From positions 62,001 through 126,000 of the forward strand of contig WIXG01000180.1 of the NCBI GenBank assembly GCA_009869945.1: a stretch of DNA of 64,000 bases, given 5' to 3'. Under the pieces are notes generated by a model that saw only the letters and a program-made list of their open reading frames with translations, was not told where the DNA came from and did not search any database. A program made the position numbers and the translations under genes. The DNA is from Mesaphorura yosii (Eukaryota > Arthropoda > Collembola > Poduromorpha > Tullbergiidae). Shown piece after piece: positions 61,101 to 64,000 of this stretch; the stretch's first letter is position 1, and every line of letters begins with the position of its first letter.

Positions 61101-64000
61101 AGTACCGTTGAACTTTTCAAACGTCTAGACGGAAAGAAAGGCATGTGGGCATGGGATCTCGGAGAGACTGCGAGGCAAACAGCTGCTGGCAAAGTCTTGC
61201 AGCAGGATGCTTGCTTGGAGTGCGGAGCTGACATGATCAATACCCTTAAGCATTATTTCTGAGTACACAATTCGGGTTCAGGACTTACAATTATACGGAA
61301 ATTGAAAGAATACAGAACACAATTGCCGGAATGACTTTTGTTGCTTTTTCTTGCGGAGTTCCTTTCGTATTTGTCCTCGTTACCATGTACAAAGAGACTA
61401 GTGTTTAGTCTCTGACCACTAAACTGAGGGAGATCGACAGACTGAAGGAACATAATTCAGCGCACAAGTGCTTTTGCTCGGAAAAGTCGCAATATAGAAT
61501 GGGAGTAAAATGAGCCGAGGCTCAACTAATTTAATATATTGCCCATTCTTTGTCGTTCCAGCGTATTTACGCAGCCAGATAATTAAACTAAAGAGTCTCA
61601 TGCTTCTGTTCAGTATCCTGTGTTGGCACGCGGTGATTCAGTGCAGCCATTTGCGTTCCGCGGGCTCTGTGCCTGTGTCGTGGTGGATGTGGGAAATGTC
61701 AAGTTATCTTTTAAATTAAAACCCTTTCATATTCGACTGCAGGCATCCTCGTCCTCGGCTCCTGCTCTCCAGTTTCGCTCTGAATTGTTTCTGCACACAC
61801 AAAGCGCTCTGGCTTTGGTAGCGTATTCGATTACAGTGGAACGGGAGACAACGAAAGATGGATTAGACGATAATGATGATGTATTGTGAACCTTGCGAAC
61901 ACACTCGCCGCAACGTATCGGCAGGCAGATGCAGAATGCTGCGTCAAACCGAGAGCATGCGTTGAAATAGAAGTGACACGGGTGCAGAGCAAAGGCATTC
62001 ATCATCCGCATCCATCCCATTCATTGCCGCTTTCATGAATATCGAATTACCATTTGGGGAGAGAAAGCGGAAAGCAGAGCTGCAAAATAAATTGAATGTG
62101 TACTTTGGAATTACCCCATGTGTTCATTGTGTTCATTACAGCACTGCCTTTGATTGGAAGGTGTGAAGCGATGTGATGAAACGAAGAATAAACAATACAA
62201 TACGATGATACCGGAGCTTAAGGTCTTATCTGCTCACCTACTGCGGTTGGTTTACTTGATCTGAGGTTTAAACGAATAGAAATGCCTGTAACTTACACCA
62301 AATTGGTTCCACAGCACGCAGAGACGGCGGCTTTTCTAGGAAAACGGCTGGTCCCGCCGTCGTTCCTACTTTCTTCCGATGCTTTCCCAAATTGAGCTAC
62401 ATGCACGCAGAAGCGACAGAGAAGGCTAAAGCGAAAGTCTGTCGACGGCTGACATGCATGCAATAATGATGATGCAATGGTTTGACATTTGCGAGCTCGG
62501 TAAAGGAAGAGGCATCCGAAGGGAAAGCTTAAAATGCGGCAGAGAATGAGAATTGGGAAAATCCCGACTTACACAAGTTTCCCGTATTTTTGTCCATTCT
62601 TATGGAAAGAACAAGGCTAAAGGGAAAGATCGATTGAGCAAACCTGTACAACATGAGACAATTGCTAAGCGAATTCAGAACAGTCAGTCGGGCGAAAGGC
62701 TTTCACTTCTCTACGATGAAATGGGACACGAACCTTCGCGTCGTCGCTTCTTGACTTAATTATGCCTCTTAACTCTTTCAACGGATTCAAAATATGAGCA
62801 GCGGAGCTGCGCTAATGCAAATAAAAATACTATATTTTCTAATACTCGTCTTCTTATGCATGCATGCATGATAATGGAGTCAAGTAGACCAACGCAAAGT
62901 TTCTCGGCTCCTCATTTCACACGTTCACTTCACTCATAATAAAGAACAATAACAAATCTCCCACCACATTCAACTCGAAGATCCACGTTCAGTTGCCGCT
63001 TGTGCATCTGTCAGCTTCCTGAAATGTTACTTATTTGTTTAAATAATGGATTACGAGGCCCAGAGTCACACAAAGTAAGATTAAGTTCATTAGACCGAAG
63101 GCAGCACAGACACGCCGTATAGAAAGAACGCTGGATAGCGTCTAGAACAGAATCCGGGTGAACGAACATCGCAATATCTCCGCAGGAAGGCTGCTAGAGA
63201 TAAATCATTTTATCTCATACCTTTCTCTGTGGCGCAGACCAGCACGGGAAAGGGAAGTCGTGGATGGAAGCAGCAAGCAAGATAAGGAGACGAATCAACA
63301 AGAAGTATCACCGTGCTCGAGCACGATTTATGTTTCATGGCTGAATTTCGCTGCGACAAAGTCTGCACAAGTCCAATTTAGCTTTTTCTTTTAAATTTTA
63401 TTTGATTTGTTCACTCAAACAAGAATAATGGCAATTAAGTAATGCATGATAACTTTTCTTTTCTTACGATACAATACAGTTACTTTTGGTTGCAATTTAG
63501 TTCACATACTTTTAGTTGCATCAAATAATCAGAAATTCTTACATTTACTTGTATGTACTTTTACACTTAGACTGCACATTTCGCGTTTCGTTTAAATAGA
63601 ATTTCTCTTAAATTACGACTATTTCCTAGAATTTCGAAACTATCCAAGTTCCAAAATTAATAGTTTATAATTTGTTCGAGTCTAATCCAATAACATTTCT
63701 TAATAGTACAACATTTGTGCACCTTACTTTTAATCACATTTTATAGCGTAGCTATGTTTAGCTGTCAACCTTAATCTGGCGTAAGTAGATAACAATCGAT
63801 TACAATATTAAATGATGTTTGAATAAAGATGCACGTACGCGATCCTATTTTCTTAGACTTAGCACAATCACGTGTAACAATGGAGCCTTAATAAATTTAA
63901 TGCAACCCAAAACATGACGCGTAAGGTTTTCTGGCTTTCCACTTACTTGATTTGAAATCACTCCTGCAAATACTCTAGCACAGCTGCAGCAAGGAGAGGA
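58143..64000. other. Right-hand stretch without recognisable genes
   Basis: I see no exon with family similarity on either strand. The longest frames (for example 59966-60268 and 62553-62759 on +) have no splice context and no recognisable motifs. The first part should hold the PGK promoter. A short (TGCA) repeat, tgcatgcatgcatga, lies near 62858. Texture and base composition resemble the FoxP flank and intron, so this may be the flank or an intron of a gene outside the window. Confidence 0.5.

Noticed and set aside
61050-61262. Plus-strand 70-codon frame near the right end
   Set aside because: No family motif, no splice context, and surrounded by non-coding texture; treated as chance.

Overview
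The window is animal nuclear DNA: spliced genes with GT-AG introns, no operon-style bacterial layout, and about 40% GC by eye. The forkhead gene FoxP carries two interchangeable second-half forkhead exons, one of them of the 'YEDDFGSFWMVDD' type that I associate with arthropod FoxP, so an arthropod (or close ecdysozoan relative) is the best guess. I cannot name the species.

Layout. Bases 1-8571 hold no recognisable coding sequence and are probably 5' flank and first intron of FoxP. FoxP (+) runs from 8572 to 33821 with at least 15 coding exons, a 14.7 kb first coding intron and a 3' untranslated region that may reach a poly(A) signal at 35516. A dense housekeeping cluster follows: Cdc14 dual-specificity phosphatase (+, 36915-40433), a CZIB/DUF866 zinc-binding protein (+, 43091-43991), MYG1 exonuclease (-, 46138-44585), the MFSD1 lysosomal transporter (+, 46929-50087), TIMM8 (+, 50808-51162), intronless PEX3 (+, 51205-52422), arfaptin (-, 54487-53055), a small unrecognised candidate gene (+, about 55400-55754) and phosphoglycerate kinase (-, 57942-56175, with a 5' UTR intron reaching 58142). 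From 58143 to 64000 I see no gene.

The genes do not form one pathway. The cluster mixes mitochondrial import (TIMM8), peroxisome biogenesis (PEX3), lysosomal transport (MFSD1), Golgi/vesicle BAR-domain function (arfaptin), RNA exonuclease activity (MYG1), glycolysis (PGK) and cell-cycle or ciliary phosphatase activity (CDC14). Head-to-head and tail-to-tail pairs are common: MYG1/MFSD1 share a 790-bp start-to-start interval, and TIMM8/PEX3 lie 42 bp apart on one strand.

The most interesting material is exon duplication used, by inference, for alternative splicing: two forkhead exons in FoxP with identical start and end phases, a possibly duplicated pre-forkhead exon in FoxP, and two versions of the last transmembrane-segment exon in MFSD1. 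All exon borders were read by eye from splice signals, phase agreement and remembered family sequences; no alignment or transcript data were available.
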